From NCBI GenBank assembly GCA_014730295.1, contig WJIN01000367.1:1-24149 (forward strand): a DNA stretch of 24,149 bases, given 5' to 3'. Under the pieces are notes generated by a model. That model was not told the DNA's origin. It did no database searches and saw nothing but the letters and a program-made list of their open reading frames with translations. The position numbers and the translations under genes were made by a program. Shown here piece after piece: positions 1-8,526 of the stretch (position 1 is the first letter of the stretch; every line of letters begins with the position of its first letter). This DNA is from Promethearchaeota archaeon (GTDB lineage Archaea > Asgardarchaeota > Lokiarchaeia > Sigynarchaeales > SOKP01).

Positions 1-161
1 AAAGATAAGTCGTGTATTCTTTTTTTTAGTAGATTTTAACATAATCATCAAAAATTTATAAATTTCCTAATAGGATTGTATACAAAAAATAGTGCTTTAT
101 CTATTTATAAATATTGTATGTATTATAAATGATAATACACCTATATAAACAATCCGTTTAA

Positions 162-184
162 ATGAGAATGAGTTCTCATAGAAC
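162..184. repeat. Overlapping short inverted repeats in the gap before acdB
   Basis: A perfect 7-bp inverted repeat (ATGAGAA, spacer TGAG, TTCTCAT; 162-179) overlaps a second one (GTTCT, spacer CAT, AGAAC; 172-184), so the two hairpins would exclude each other. A third small repeat (AAGTG/CACTT) lies at 194-209. The stretch of about 165-235 is visibly richer in G+C than the flanking AT-rich DNA, and a TATA-like sequence (ctatataaac) lies at 141-150. This could be a small RNA or an operator. I do not recognise a family, and the DNA to its left is outside the window. Confidence 0.3.
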
Positions 185-240
185 GTACGAACCAAGTGCA
201 CTACCACTTATCACTAATGTACACTCCAGAGAAAATAGGA

Positions 241-265
241 GATAAAAAAAGAGCGATTAATCGCT
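241..265 (-). terminator. Hairpin and T-run terminator of acdB
   Basis: A perfect 14-nt palindrome (252-265, AGCGA-TTAA-TCGCT) is followed on the minus strand by C and seven T residues (244-250). The acdB stop codon (257-259) lies in the loop of the hairpin, so the end of translation and the end of the transcript nearly coincide. It has the layout of an intrinsic terminator; in archaea the T-run is the essential part. Confidence 0.6.
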
Positions 266-955
266 TTCTTGTTCGGATTTGAGAATAATGCGGGCATCAA
301 CGCACATAATCCCATCTTCGTAGATAAACACGGGATTGAGATCCATTTCGTATACTTCCTGGTGGTCCATGACAAACTCCGAGATCTTCATCAGTACATC
401 TACGATCGCAGTAATATCCGCCTTGGGTTTGCCACGAAATCCGTCTAACAGTGGAAATCCCTTGATTTCATGGATCATTTCCTTTGCATCGTATTCTGTG
501 ATGGGAGCAATTCGGAAGCTTACATCTTCTAAAAGCTCGACTAAAATTCCACCGATACCAAACATAAGAGCTGGTCCGAATTGGGGGTCAGTGGTCATAC
601 CAATAATCAACTCTGCAATGGGTTCTTTTGCCATCCCTTGCACCGAGATCTGCTTCTCTTCTTTGGAAGGAATTTCCATAAGTTCATCATAGGCTTTCTC
701 AACCTCTTCTTTACTGCCAAGATTGAGCTTCACGGCTCCCGTATCGGATTTGTGCACAATATCTTCTGCCATCAGTTTCATCACGACAGGATATCCGATC
801 CCTTCAGCAGCGTTAATGGTTTCTTCCTTAGATTTTGTCAGTTTCTGCTCTGGAATGGGGATGCCGATGTCTTTTAATAATTCTTTTGACTCATATTCGG
901 TTAGTACATTTTGCCCGGCTTCGGCTTTTTGTTTAAGTATATCTGAAACGCTCAT
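257..955 (-). CDS. acdB: Acetyl-CoA synthetase (ADP-forming) beta subunit, ATP-grasp
   Basis: This is the small subunit of the ADP-forming acyl-CoA synthetase, which converts acyl-CoA, ADP and phosphate to acid, CoA and ATP. In archaea it is the main substrate-level ATP-forming step of acetate (or other acid) production. At 232 aa it matches the separately encoded beta subunits of archaea. The N-terminal ATP-grasp part begins near residue 16 (LTEYESKELL). The HKSDTGAV motif carries H68, which corresponds by position to the beta-subunit histidine phosphorylated in the Pyrococcus enzyme. A glycine-rich segment (FGPALMFGIGGI) lies near 125-137, and the DLNPVF and VDARI motifs near the C-terminus are typical of the family. 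The alpha subunit, which holds the CoA-binding domain and the other catalytic histidine, is not adjacent and must be encoded elsewhere. The acyl substrate cannot be told from sequence. Confidence 0.92.
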   Translation of the reverse strand: MSVSDILKQKAEAGQNVLTEYESKELLKDIGIPIPEQKLTKSKEETINAAEGIGYPVVMKLMAEDIVHKSDTGAVKLNLGSKEEVEKAYDELMEIPSKEEKQISVQGMAKEPIAELIIGMTTDPQFGPALMFGIGGILVELLEDVSFRIAPITEYDAKEMIHEIKGFPLLDGFRGKPKADITAIVDVLMKISEFVMDHQEVYEMDLNPVFIYEDGIMCVDARIILKSEQESD

Positions 956-1110
956 AATACTATTTGTATTTGGTAATTAGACTGATAATTTAATTTATCT
1001 GAATATGTTATAAAATTATAATTGAAATATAAAATTATTTGAAGGTTTCGCTCGCGTCATTTTTCGTCCGTCTTTGTATCTCTTAGATGGTTAAATATGA
1101 TGAAAATATA

Positions 1111-1137
1111 AAAAAGAAATGGAAATCAGCCTTTTCC
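1111..1137 (-). terminator. Probable terminator of the MBL-fold gene
   Basis: A GGAAA/TTTCC stem (1121-1125 with 1133-1137) with a 7-nt loop is followed on the minus strand by ATTTCTTTTTT (1111-1120). It begins only 7 nt beyond the stop codon of the gene ending at 1144. Confidence 0.45.
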
Positions 1138-1143
1138 CTATAT

Positions 1144-2160
1144 TTATAAATGAAAAGTAGTTCCACTAATGCCAAATGCGTGGGAAGGATGATTTGCCAT
1201 CTGTCGATTGAATTCAAATCCGGTACAATGCATCCCGCATGTAATCTCGGGATTTAAGTTTTGAATAAAATCCACGGCTTTTTTAACGTCTTCCGATGAT
1301 TCCCATTCTTTGTGAAATCCTCCAATAATCGCATATACATCATTTATTCCGATGATTTTCTGTGCGTGCTTTATCGTATTGATGATCCCCGCATGCCCAC
1401 AGCCAGTAATGATTGCCAATCCTTTTCCCTTAATATTTAAATAAATCGAGAGTTCATCCCTAAAAGTATTTTCAAGGAAATCTTTTCGCCCTTCCATGAG
1501 ATAAAACCCATTTGAAACCTCATTTTTATCGAAAAGTTCAATTTCACCGCTTATTGCCATTCCATTCAGCAATATTTCTGGAGCAGTGGGTTCAATAAGA
1601 TTAAAGTTCTTTTCTCCCACATATTTATCAACTAAAGCCCTCTTGAAGGAAGGAAGCTTTAATTCAAAAATAAAGGCGTCTTGTTTGCGTAGATCACGAT
1701 AATTTTCTGAAAGCTCTTCGGGGGTATAGAATGTTCTTCCCTCTTTGGGGATAAGAATCATATTTTGCTCATATGCATTAGGGCTAATCACCACATCAAT
1801 CCCTTCTCTTAATTTCGGAAATACTTCCATCATCCCACCATAATGGTCCACATGTCCGTGACTGAGCACAAACTTGTCTATCTCGCTAAAATCAATACCC
1901 ATGGCGGCAGCGTTTTCAATAGCACTCCCTCGCGGACCTCCGGTATCTAATAATATTTTTTGCGATAGCCCATTTTCTCTAATCTCAAACAACATTGCGA
2001 GACCATGTTCACCGAATAATTTGCTTCCATTACTCTGGGGTTGAATAACTTTCCCTCCAAATTTCTCATCAGTAAGAAGAGTAGAAATAACAGTATTGGT
2101 AGTTAATACGGTAATGTCAACACTGCCACTCTCTATTCCATCTGAAATATCTATACTCAT
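1144..2160 (-). CDS. Metallo-beta-lactamase-fold hydrolase of the MptS/COG1237 type
   Basis: The 338-aa protein has the signature of the MBL-fold group annotated as 7,8-dihydropterin-6-methyl-4-(beta-D-ribofuranosyl)aminobenzene-5'-phosphate synthase-like (COG1237). Metal ligands are visible in HGHVDH (H101, H103, D105, H106), GCGH (H256), GGFH (H283) and HCTG (H311). An LDTGG motif lies at 71-75. In this group H283 and H311 contribute to the second metal site and substrate pocket. Some members act in methanopterin biosynthesis, but most are uncharacterised, so the substrate is unknown. It stands alone between AT-rich gaps, with its own terminator-like hairpin. No signal peptide is seen, so it is probably cytoplasmic. 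Confidence 0.85.
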   Translation of the reverse strand: MSIDISDGIESGSVDITVLTTNTVISTLLTDEKFGGKVIQPQSNGSKLFGEHGLAMLFEIRENGLSQKILLDTGGPRGSAIENAAAMGIDFSEIDKFVLSHGHVDHYGGMMEVFPKLREGIDVVISPNAYEQNMILIPKEGRTFYTPEELSENYRDLRKQDAFIFELKLPSFKRALVDKYVGEKNFNLIEPTAPEILLNGMAISGEIELFDKNEVSNGFYLMEGRKDFLENTFRDELSIYLNIKGKGLAIITGCGHAGIINTIKHAQKIIGINDVYAIIGGFHKEWESSEDVKKAVDFIQNLNPEITCGMHCTGFEFNRQMANHPSHAFGISGTTFHL

Positions 2161-2307
2161 TTTGATTTAAACCTACAATTTTAATTATTAATACTAGAAT
2201 TGTCATTAATGAATATATATTTATTATTATAGATACTATTGAATTATTCTCGAAAGATTGTCAAAATCAAAATTCAAACCAAAAAGACAATAAATAATAG
2301 ATATAAG

Positions 2308-2314
2308 AAAAAAA
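2308..2314 (-). terminator. T-run terminator of the first Ca2+-ATPase gene
   Basis: On the minus strand a run of seven T residues in a pyrimidine-rich stretch lies about 16 nt beyond the stop codon at 2330. There is no clear hairpin, which is usual for archaeal termination. Confidence 0.4.
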
Positions 2315-2329
2315 GGAAAATAAAATGTG

Positions 2330-5167
2330 TTAGCTGGTAAAGGTGGTAATCCCTTTCTTTACTCTAATCCGCCATTTGCGAATCTCATCAACAACGAACA
2401 CGCTGAAGCCCGCGATAATCACTGTTAACCAGTATTCCCACCTTAAAAGTGGGACGACGTTGAACGCAATTCCCAATGGTGTATAAAGAATTAAGAGTTG
2501 TAAGAAAAACGAAAGTCCTGTCGCCCAGAAAAGGTTCTTATTAGGGAATAACCAAAATGGTTTGAAATTTGAAGTACATGAATACACAAACAAAAGTTCA
2601 CATACCACAAGATTTGTAAAAATTATCGTCTGTGCTAATGTCGCAGCATACATATTAGCATCAGTTCCCACATTGATAAAGTTCATGGTTAAATTTGGAT
2701 CAATATTCCCTTGAGCCCATGCAGGAAGCAATACGAACCAGAGTAATAAATAGAGTGTAATATCTGTAATTGATGTATAAATACCTAAGAAAAGAACTGG
2801 GCCTTTAATTTCCGATATCAATGAAAAGCCTTCACGCGGCTCGTTTTTCATCACATCAGGATCTGTAGGAGTAAACCCAAGCACCATCGCAGGTATACCA
2901 TCCGTCGCGATGTTTAACCAGAGTATTTGGATCGGCGTTATCGGAAGAGCTGCAAAGGTGACAAATTTGATTACGATATATGCGACTAGAATAAGAAATA
3001 TCTCATCAAAATTGGTGCTTAGCATATATCGGAAAAACCCTTTCGTAGTTTCAAAAATTCCACGGCCTTCTTCAATGGCTGCAACAATTGTAGAATAATC
3101 ATCATCCAGAAGAATCATATCCGAGGCTTCTTGGGTAACTTCCGTACCCTTAATACCCATCGAAACTCCAACATTTGCTCCCTTCACGGCAGGCGCATCG
3201 TTCACACCATCGCCTGTCATTGATACAACATTTCCTTCAGCTTTTAATGCTTTTAGGATTCGGAGTTTATGCTCCGAAGTGACTCTGGCAAATATATCCA
3301 CATCTCTTATTCTTCTAAGTAAATCATCATCGGACATCTCTTCTAATTCCGCTCCAGTGATCGCTTCATCTTTATCCGTCAATCCAATTTCTTTTGCAAT
3401 CGCAATCGCAGTAATTTTGTGATCTCCGGTAATCATTATGGTTCGAATACCAGCATTCCTCGCAACTTGGATTGATTTTTTAACTTCATCCCTCGCAGGA
3501 TCAATGATTCCCGCTAAGCCTAAATATGTGAAATCTTTTTCGATCTCCTCTTCGCTATATCCCTCCTTTAATGGCTTATATGCGATGCCCAATACGCGCA
3601 GAGCACCTTCGGCAAATTCATTATTCTTAGAAAGATAATTCTTTTTAACCACATCAATTGGTTTAATCTCCCCGTTATATAGTCCTTTTCCAGCTTTCTC
3701 TATTAGCACATCTGGTGCTCCTTTAATCATGGAATACAATTCTCCATTCATACGAACCACAACAGACATCATTTTTCGGTCTGAATCGAAAGGGATCTCA
3801 TCAATTTTTTCTGCTTTCGGATCAATATCCATTTTTTTAGCAAGCACTTTAAGAGAGATTTCAGTAGGATCTCCAATCACATCAGTTTTTTTAGAGCCAT
3901 CCTTTCGAGGAGTGACAGTGGAATTATTACATAATTGGCAGACTTGTAGGTATCGTTCAAGGTTACTATTATCTTTCACATTAAGGGGCTCTCCGGAGTC
4001 TGTGAGAATTTTCCCCTCTAATGTGTATCCCACTCCTTCCACATCGTATTCTTTCCCTCCAAGATACACCTTTTTAACCGTCATCTCATTCTTAGTCAGC
4101 GTACCAGTTTTATCGGAACAAATTATATTAACTCTCCCAAGTGTCTCAACTGCGGTAAGTGTTTTTACTAAAGCATTCCTTTCTGCCATTTTGCGCATCC
4201 CGATACTCATTACAACGGTAATAACTACCACCAGTCCCTCGGGTACCGCCGATACCGCGAGACTTATTGCAACCTTAAAGGCGTTTATCATTTGTTCAAT
4301 TTGATTTGCTTCCCCTGTAGGGAATCCAAAAACCAATATAGATTCTACCGCAAAAACAATAGCACAAATAATTATAATAATTATTCCTATCTTTCTTCCA
4401 AATATGTCTACTTCTTCTTGGAATGGACTTTTTTCATGTGTTTCTTCTTGTATTTTTTCGGCAATTTTCCCAACTTCCGTTTTCATTCCTGTTCTTACTA
4501 CGATTGCTTTTCCATTTCCACGTGTAATGATCGTATTGCTAAATACCATATTCCTTCTGTCCGCTAAGATTGTTTTTTTTTCGTGAATTGTGAGTTTCTT
4601 TTCGACGGGTTGCGATTCTCCCGTTAATATAGCCTCATCAGCGTATAATGAGTATCCCTTTATTAATCGTGCGTCAGCAGGAATCTTATCACCCTCATCG
4701 ATCTGGATAATATCGCCGGGTACAACTTCCGAAATATCGATTTTTTTGATCTTTCCTCCACGAATAACTTTCGCATAGTGAGGCGCCATTTTTTTTAAAC
4801 TCTCTAATGCTTGTTCTGCTTTATACTCTTGATAAAATCCCAAGATTGCGTTTACGATGAGTATAATAAAAATTACCAGAGCATCGATAAACTCTGAGGG
4901 TGCCTCACCTTGTGATAATTCATATAATCCAATAATGAGTGATACAGCGATGGCAAAAAATAGGAGATAGACCAGGAAATCCTTGAATTGACTCAAAAAA
5001 ATTTCCCACGCCGTAACCCGCTTAGTTTCTTTTAATTCGTTAGGTCCATATTCTTCTAACCGTTCCTTAGCTTCAGTCTCACTAAGTCCGTTCTCGATTG
5101 ATGTATCAACCTTATCGGCAACTTCATCGACTTCTAACGCGTGTGCGTGTAATTCTTCAGTTTCCAT
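2330..5167 (-). CDS. P-type Ca2+-transporting ATPase (P2A, SERCA/PMR1-like), copy 1
   Basis: This 945-aa ATP-driven cation pump has an N-terminal cation-ATPase domain (about 1-75), the actuator TGES at 182-185, PEGL in the fourth membrane helix at 309-312, and the phosphorylated aspartate D352 in DKTGTLTKN. KGAPD lies in the nucleotide domain, followed by TGDHK and TGDGVNDAP in the P domain, and a C-terminal group of membrane helices. Residues matching the SERCA calcium-site ligands are kept: the PEGL glutamate, N and E in STNFDE (M5), and N, T and D in WLNIATDG (M6). This supports Ca2+ (possibly Mn2+) as the substrate rather than Na+/K+ or H+. It lies 209 nt downstream of a close paralogue in the same direction. 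Its first 20 residues (METEELHAHALEVDEVADKV) are matched in that paralogue, which supports the start. Confidence 0.93.
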   Translation of the reverse strand: METEELHAHALEVDEVADKVDTSIENGLSETEAKERLEEYGPNELKETKRVTAWEIFLSQFKDFLVYLLFFAIAVSLIIGLYELSQGEAPSEFIDALVIFIILIVNAILGFYQEYKAEQALESLKKMAPHYAKVIRGGKIKKIDISEVVPGDIIQIDEGDKIPADARLIKGYSLYADEAILTGESQPVEKKLTIHEKKTILADRRNMVFSNTIITRGNGKAIVVRTGMKTEVGKIAEKIQEETHEKSPFQEEVDIFGRKIGIIIIIICAIVFAVESILVFGFPTGEANQIEQMINAFKVAISLAVSAVPEGLVVVITVVMSIGMRKMAERNALVKTLTAVETLGRVNIICSDKTGTLTKNEMTVKKVYLGGKEYDVEGVGYTLEGKILTDSGEPLNVKDNSNLERYLQVCQLCNNSTVTPRKDGSKKTDVIGDPTEISLKVLAKKMDIDPKAEKIDEIPFDSDRKMMSVVVRMNGELYSMIKGAPDVLIEKAGKGLYNGEIKPIDVVKKNYLSKNNEFAEGALRVLGIAYKPLKEGYSEEEIEKDFTYLGLAGIIDPARDEVKKSIQVARNAGIRTIMITGDHKITAIAIAKEIGLTDKDEAITGAELEEMSDDDLLRRIRDVDIFARVTSEHKLRILKALKAEGNVVSMTGDGVNDAPAVKGANVGVSMGIKGTEVTQEASDMILLDDDYSTIVAAIEEGRGIFETTKGFFRYMLSTNFDEIFLILVAYIVIKFVTFAALPITPIQILWLNIATDGIPAMVLGFTPTDPDVMKNEPREGFSLISEIKGPVLFLGIYTSITDITLYLLLWFVLLPAWAQGNIDPNLTMNFINVGTDANMYAATLAQTIIFTNLVVCELLFVYSCTSNFKPFWLFPNKNLFWATGLSFFLQLLILYTPLGIAFNVVPLLRWEYWLTVIIAGFSVFVVDEIRKWRIRVKKGITTFTS

Positions 5168-5353
5168 ATTAATATATTTAAAATTAATTATTTTGTAAAA
5201 AATTCACAAACAAATTATTTGTTTTAGATAATAAAGTTGCTATTTATATTTTAGATTTGGGTTTGGATCTATATTAAATTTCCAATTATAAATAATTTAA
5301 GCGATACCAAAGAATAGGTCTTTCCAGATGTTTTTAGACCATTTAAGATAATT

Positions 5354-5370
5354 AAAAAAAAAGAAAAAAA
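5354..5370 (-). terminator. T-rich terminator of the second Ca2+-ATPase gene
   Basis: Two runs of seven and nine T residues separated by C lie on the minus strand immediately beyond the stop codon at 5377. This suggests the two pump genes are separate transcription units rather than an operon. Confidence 0.45.
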
Positions 5371-5376
5371 CAACAC

Positions 5377-8226
5377 TTAGGTTGTAAATTTGGTCATACC
5401 CCTTTTCACTCTGATTCTCCACTTCCTTATCTCATCTACAATGAATACGCTAAATGCTCCCAATAGAAGTGTCACCCAGTATTCCCATCTATCGAGTGGG
5501 ACTACTTTAAAGGCAATCCCTAAGGGAGTAAAGAGTATTAAAAACTGTAAGGCCAATGAGAGACCAGTCGCCCAAAACAGATGCTTATTCGGAAATAACC
5601 AAAATGGCTTTATATTTGAAGTGCATGAATAGACAAATATTAATTCGCAAATAACAAGATTCGTAAATACTATCGTCTGTGCTAAAGATATTGCATAAAG
5701 GTTTTGAGGGGTACCGTCAATTAAATATGCCATTGTAAGATTGGGATCAATTCCCGCTGTTGCCCATGCTGGAATTAATACTGACCAGAGCAGCAAATAT
5801 AGTGTTATATCTGTAATTGATGTATAGATTCCGAGCAAAAGGACGGGGCCTTTAATTTCCGATATCAATGAAAAACCTTCACGCGGCTCGTCTTTCATCA
5901 CATCTGGATCAGTCGGGGTTAATCCCAAAACCATAGCGGGAATGCCATCAGTGGCGATATTCAACCACAAAATTTGAATTGGTACAACGGGTAGAGCTAA
6001 AAATATTCCAGCAAACAACTTCATAACAATATAAGCAGTAAGAATCAAAAAGATCTCGTCAAAATTCGTACTTAACATATATCTAAAAAAACCTTTAGTG
6101 GTTTCGAATATTCCCCTACCCTCTTCAATCGCATCTACGATTGTAGAATAGTCATCATCAAGTAATATCATATCGGATGCTTCTCGTGTAACTTCAGTTC
6201 CTTTAATACCCATCGCCACACCAACGTTTGCGCCTTTCACGGCGGGTGCATCGTTCACACCGTCCCCTGTCATTGAAACTACTTTGCCCTCACTCTTCAA
6301 AGCTTTTAAGATTCTGAGTTTATGTTCGGAAGTGACCCGGGCGAATACATCGACATTTTCTACTCTTCTAAGTAAATCATCATCTGTCATCTCTTCCAAT
6401 TCCGCTCCTGTGATCGCCTCATCTTTATCAGTCAACCCGATTTCTTTTGCAATCGCAATCGCAGTAATTTTATGATCTCCGGTAATCATTATTGTTCTGA
6501 TACCGGCCATCCGAGCTTCTTCAATAGAATCTTTCACCTCATCTCTCGCAGGATCAATAATTCCCGCTAAACCAAGATAGGTAAAATCTTTCTCAATGTC
6601 ATCTTCATTATATCCTTCTTGTAATGGTTTATATGCAATTCCTAACACTCGAAGGGCATTTTCTGCAAATTCATTGTTTTTTGAGAGGTATTTATCCCTG
6701 ATTTCCTGAATCGATCTAATTTCCCCATTATATAATCCTTTCGCTGCTTTTTCGATAAGGACATCGGGAGCTCCTTTGATCATCGAATATAATTTTCCAT
6801 CCATACGTACCACCACCGACATCATTTTCCTATCAGAATTAAAAGGAATTTCATCAACCTTTTCTGCTTTTGAATCTATATCCATCTTTTTGGCAAGTAC
6901 TTTAAGTGAAATCTCAGTAGGATCACCGATAACATCTGTTTTTTTTGTTCCGTCATTTCTTGGATTTACTGTAGAATTATTACAATATTGGCAAACCTCC
7001 AGATACTTTTTGAGATAATCATTATTTTGGACATTTACAGAGGTTCCTGAATCCTTTACAATTTTGCCTTCCAATGTATACCCCACTCCTTCCACGTCGT
7101 ATTCTTTTCCTCCGAGATAGACCTTTTTAACCGTCATTTCATTCTTAGTCAGCGTCCCAGTTTTATCCGAACAGATAATATTAACTCTCCCAAGAGTCTC
7201 GACTGCGGTAAGTGTTTTTACTAAAGCATTCCGATCTGCCATTCTTCGCATCCCGATACTCATAACAACGGTAATAACTACCACCAGTCCCTCTGGGACT
7301 GCAGAAACCGCGAGACTAATAGCAATTTTAAAGGCTTCAATAATTGCTTCAATTTCATGTTGATCAAATTGAAGTCCCTCGTCGATTAATATAAGAATAA
7401 ATTCGATAGCAAATACGATAAAGCATATGATGATAATTAATTTGCCTAGCAATCTTCCAAACTTATCTATTTCTACTTGAAATGGTGTTTTTTCATGAAC
7501 TTCTTCTTGTATTTTTTCGGCGATTTTTCCGACTTCTGTTTTCATCCCCGTTCTCACGACTATTGCAAGACCATTACCACGGGTGATAACTGTATTGCTG
7601 TAAACTATATTTTTTCTGTCCGCTAATATGGTTTTTTGGTTGTATAATTTCAAATCTTTTTTAACTGGTTGTGACTCTCCCGTTAGAATCGCTTCATCAG
7701 CATACAAAGAATATGCCTTTATAAGCCTCGAGTCCGCGGGGACTTTATCTCCTTCGTCTAATTTTAATAAATCTCCGGGAACAACATTCTTCACATCAAT
7801 TTGTTGTACTTTTCCATCTCGTATTACTTTGGCATAATGCGGTGCCATTTCCTTCAAACTTTCCAATGCTCTCTCTGCTTTGTATTCTTGATAAAATCCT
7901 AAGATAGCATTGACGACAAGAATTATGAAAATTACTAACGCATCTATGAATTCAGAAGCTTCCTCTCCGGTATAGAGGGAATAAAAACCTATAATGATAG
8001 AAATAACGATGGCAAAGAATAGGAGATAGATCAAGAAATCCTTAAATTGACCTATGAATATTTCCCATGCAGAAATTCCCTTTGTCTCTTCTATTTCGTT
8101 CGTTCCGTATTTTGAAAGCCGTTCTTGTGCTTCCTTTTCAGTCAAACCGTCTTCAATTGATGTATCAAGCTCATCCGCAACTTTCTCAACTTCTATAGAA
8201 TGTGCGTGTAATTCTTCGCTTTTCAT
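5377..8226 (-). CDS. P-type Ca2+-transporting ATPase (P2A, SERCA/PMR1-like), copy 2
   Basis: This is a paralogue of the pump downstream, 949 aa long and collinear over its whole length. By eye roughly three quarters of residues are identical. TGES is at 182-185, PEGL at 311-314 and the phosphorylated aspartate at D354 (DKTGTLTKN). KGAPD, TGDHK and TGDGVNDAP are intact, and the M5 STNFDE and M6 WLNIATDG Ca2+-site motifs are kept, so both copies should be active. Differences concentrate in the extracellular loops (after the first hydrophobic pair; around 283-297; the loop before the last helices) and in part of the nucleotide domain. That pattern would fit different regulation or ion affinity rather than loss of function. 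A TATA-like sequence precedes the start. Confidence 0.93.
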   Translation of the reverse strand: MKSEELHAHSIEVEKVADELDTSIEDGLTEKEAQERLSKYGTNEIEETKGISAWEIFIGQFKDFLIYLLFFAIVISIIIGFYSLYTGEEASEFIDALVIFIILVVNAILGFYQEYKAERALESLKEMAPHYAKVIRDGKVQQIDVKNVVPGDLLKLDEGDKVPADSRLIKAYSLYADEAILTGESQPVKKDLKLYNQKTILADRKNIVYSNTVITRGNGLAIVVRTGMKTEVGKIAEKIQEEVHEKTPFQVEIDKFGRLLGKLIIIICFIVFAIEFILILIDEGLQFDQHEIEAIIEAFKIAISLAVSAVPEGLVVVITVVMSIGMRRMADRNALVKTLTAVETLGRVNIICSDKTGTLTKNEMTVKKVYLGGKEYDVEGVGYTLEGKIVKDSGTSVNVQNNDYLKKYLEVCQYCNNSTVNPRNDGTKKTDVIGDPTEISLKVLAKKMDIDSKAEKVDEIPFNSDRKMMSVVVRMDGKLYSMIKGAPDVLIEKAAKGLYNGEIRSIQEIRDKYLSKNNEFAENALRVLGIAYKPLQEGYNEDDIEKDFTYLGLAGIIDPARDEVKDSIEEARMAGIRTIMITGDHKITAIAIAKEIGLTDKDEAITGAELEEMTDDDLLRRVENVDVFARVTSEHKLRILKALKSEGKVVSMTGDGVNDAPAVKGANVGVAMGIKGTEVTREASDMILLDDDYSTIVDAIEEGRGIFETTKGFFRYMLSTNFDEIFLILTAYIVMKLFAGIFLALPVVPIQILWLNIATDGIPAMVLGLTPTDPDVMKDEPREGFSLISEIKGPVLLLGIYTSITDITLYLLLWSVLIPAWATAGIDPNLTMAYLIDGTPQNLYAISLAQTIVFTNLVICELIFVYSCTSNIKPFWLFPNKHLFWATGLSLALQFLILFTPLGIAFKVVPLDRWEYWVTLLLGAFSVFIVDEIRKWRIRVKRGMTKFTT

Positions 8227-8254
8227 TTTAAATCAAATTATACTTAACATTTTT

Positions 8255-8267
8255 GTTTAAATATATA
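8255..8267 (-). promoter_or_regulatory. Probable TATA box for Ca2+-ATPase copy 2
   Basis: On the minus strand the sequence tatatatttaaac lies with its near edge 28 nt before the ATG. Transcription would start within about 10 nt of the start codon, giving a very short leader. The call rests on sequence only. Confidence 0.45.
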
Positions 8268-8391
8268 AAATATATAAGTTAATATTTGAAATTTAATAAA
8301 TCGATCTAATTCAAAAACATCCCCAATTTGTTGTTTAAAAATGAGAATTAAGGTAATTGGGTTTGATTAATAATTGATTCTTATAATACTC

Positions 8392-8417
8392 ATTTCTTAT
8401 CGGTTAAGATGAGAAAT
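8392..8417. repeat. Imperfect 10-bp inverted repeat between divergent genes
   Basis: ATTTCTTATC and GATGAGAAAT pair over 10 positions (one G.T) around a 6-nt spacer, GGTTAA. It lies about mid-way between the divergent starts at 8226 and 8527. It could be an operator for a dimeric regulator or a chance hairpin in AT-rich DNA. Confidence 0.35.
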
Positions 8418-8495
8418 TATACACAGAAAAGTATTTGGTAATCCGAAAAAATTTTATCTGTGAAAGCCTATTTTAATTATTGAGAACTAGCAAAA

Positions 8496-8506
8496 ATATA
8501 TAAATT
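8496..8506 (+). promoter_or_regulatory. TATA box of the first selenoprotein gene
   Basis: The sequence atatataaatt is centred 26 nt before the TTG start at 8527, the usual archaeal TATA-to-start-site distance. The mRNA would therefore be leaderless, beginning at or next to the TTG, which supports that start. Confidence 0.5.
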
Positions 8507-8526
8507 AAAATTATAATGGGTGGTTC

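Larger units (their letters stand above)
8227..8526. other. AT-rich divergent intergenic region
   Basis: No reading frame of note lies in these 300 bases. They hold the promoter region of the leftward Ca2+-ATPase gene, an imperfect 10-bp inverted repeat at 8392-8417, and the promoter of the rightward selenoprotein gene. Nothing else is recognised. Confidence 0.6.

Noticed and set aside
336..692. Plus-strand frame opposite acdB
   Set aside because: It is antisense to a strongly conserved gene and has no recognisable protein features.
3729..4304. Long plus-strand frame of 191 codons
   Set aside because: It is a shadow of the Ca2+-ATPase gene on the other strand. The same antisense frame recurs in the paralogue because the coding sequence is alike.
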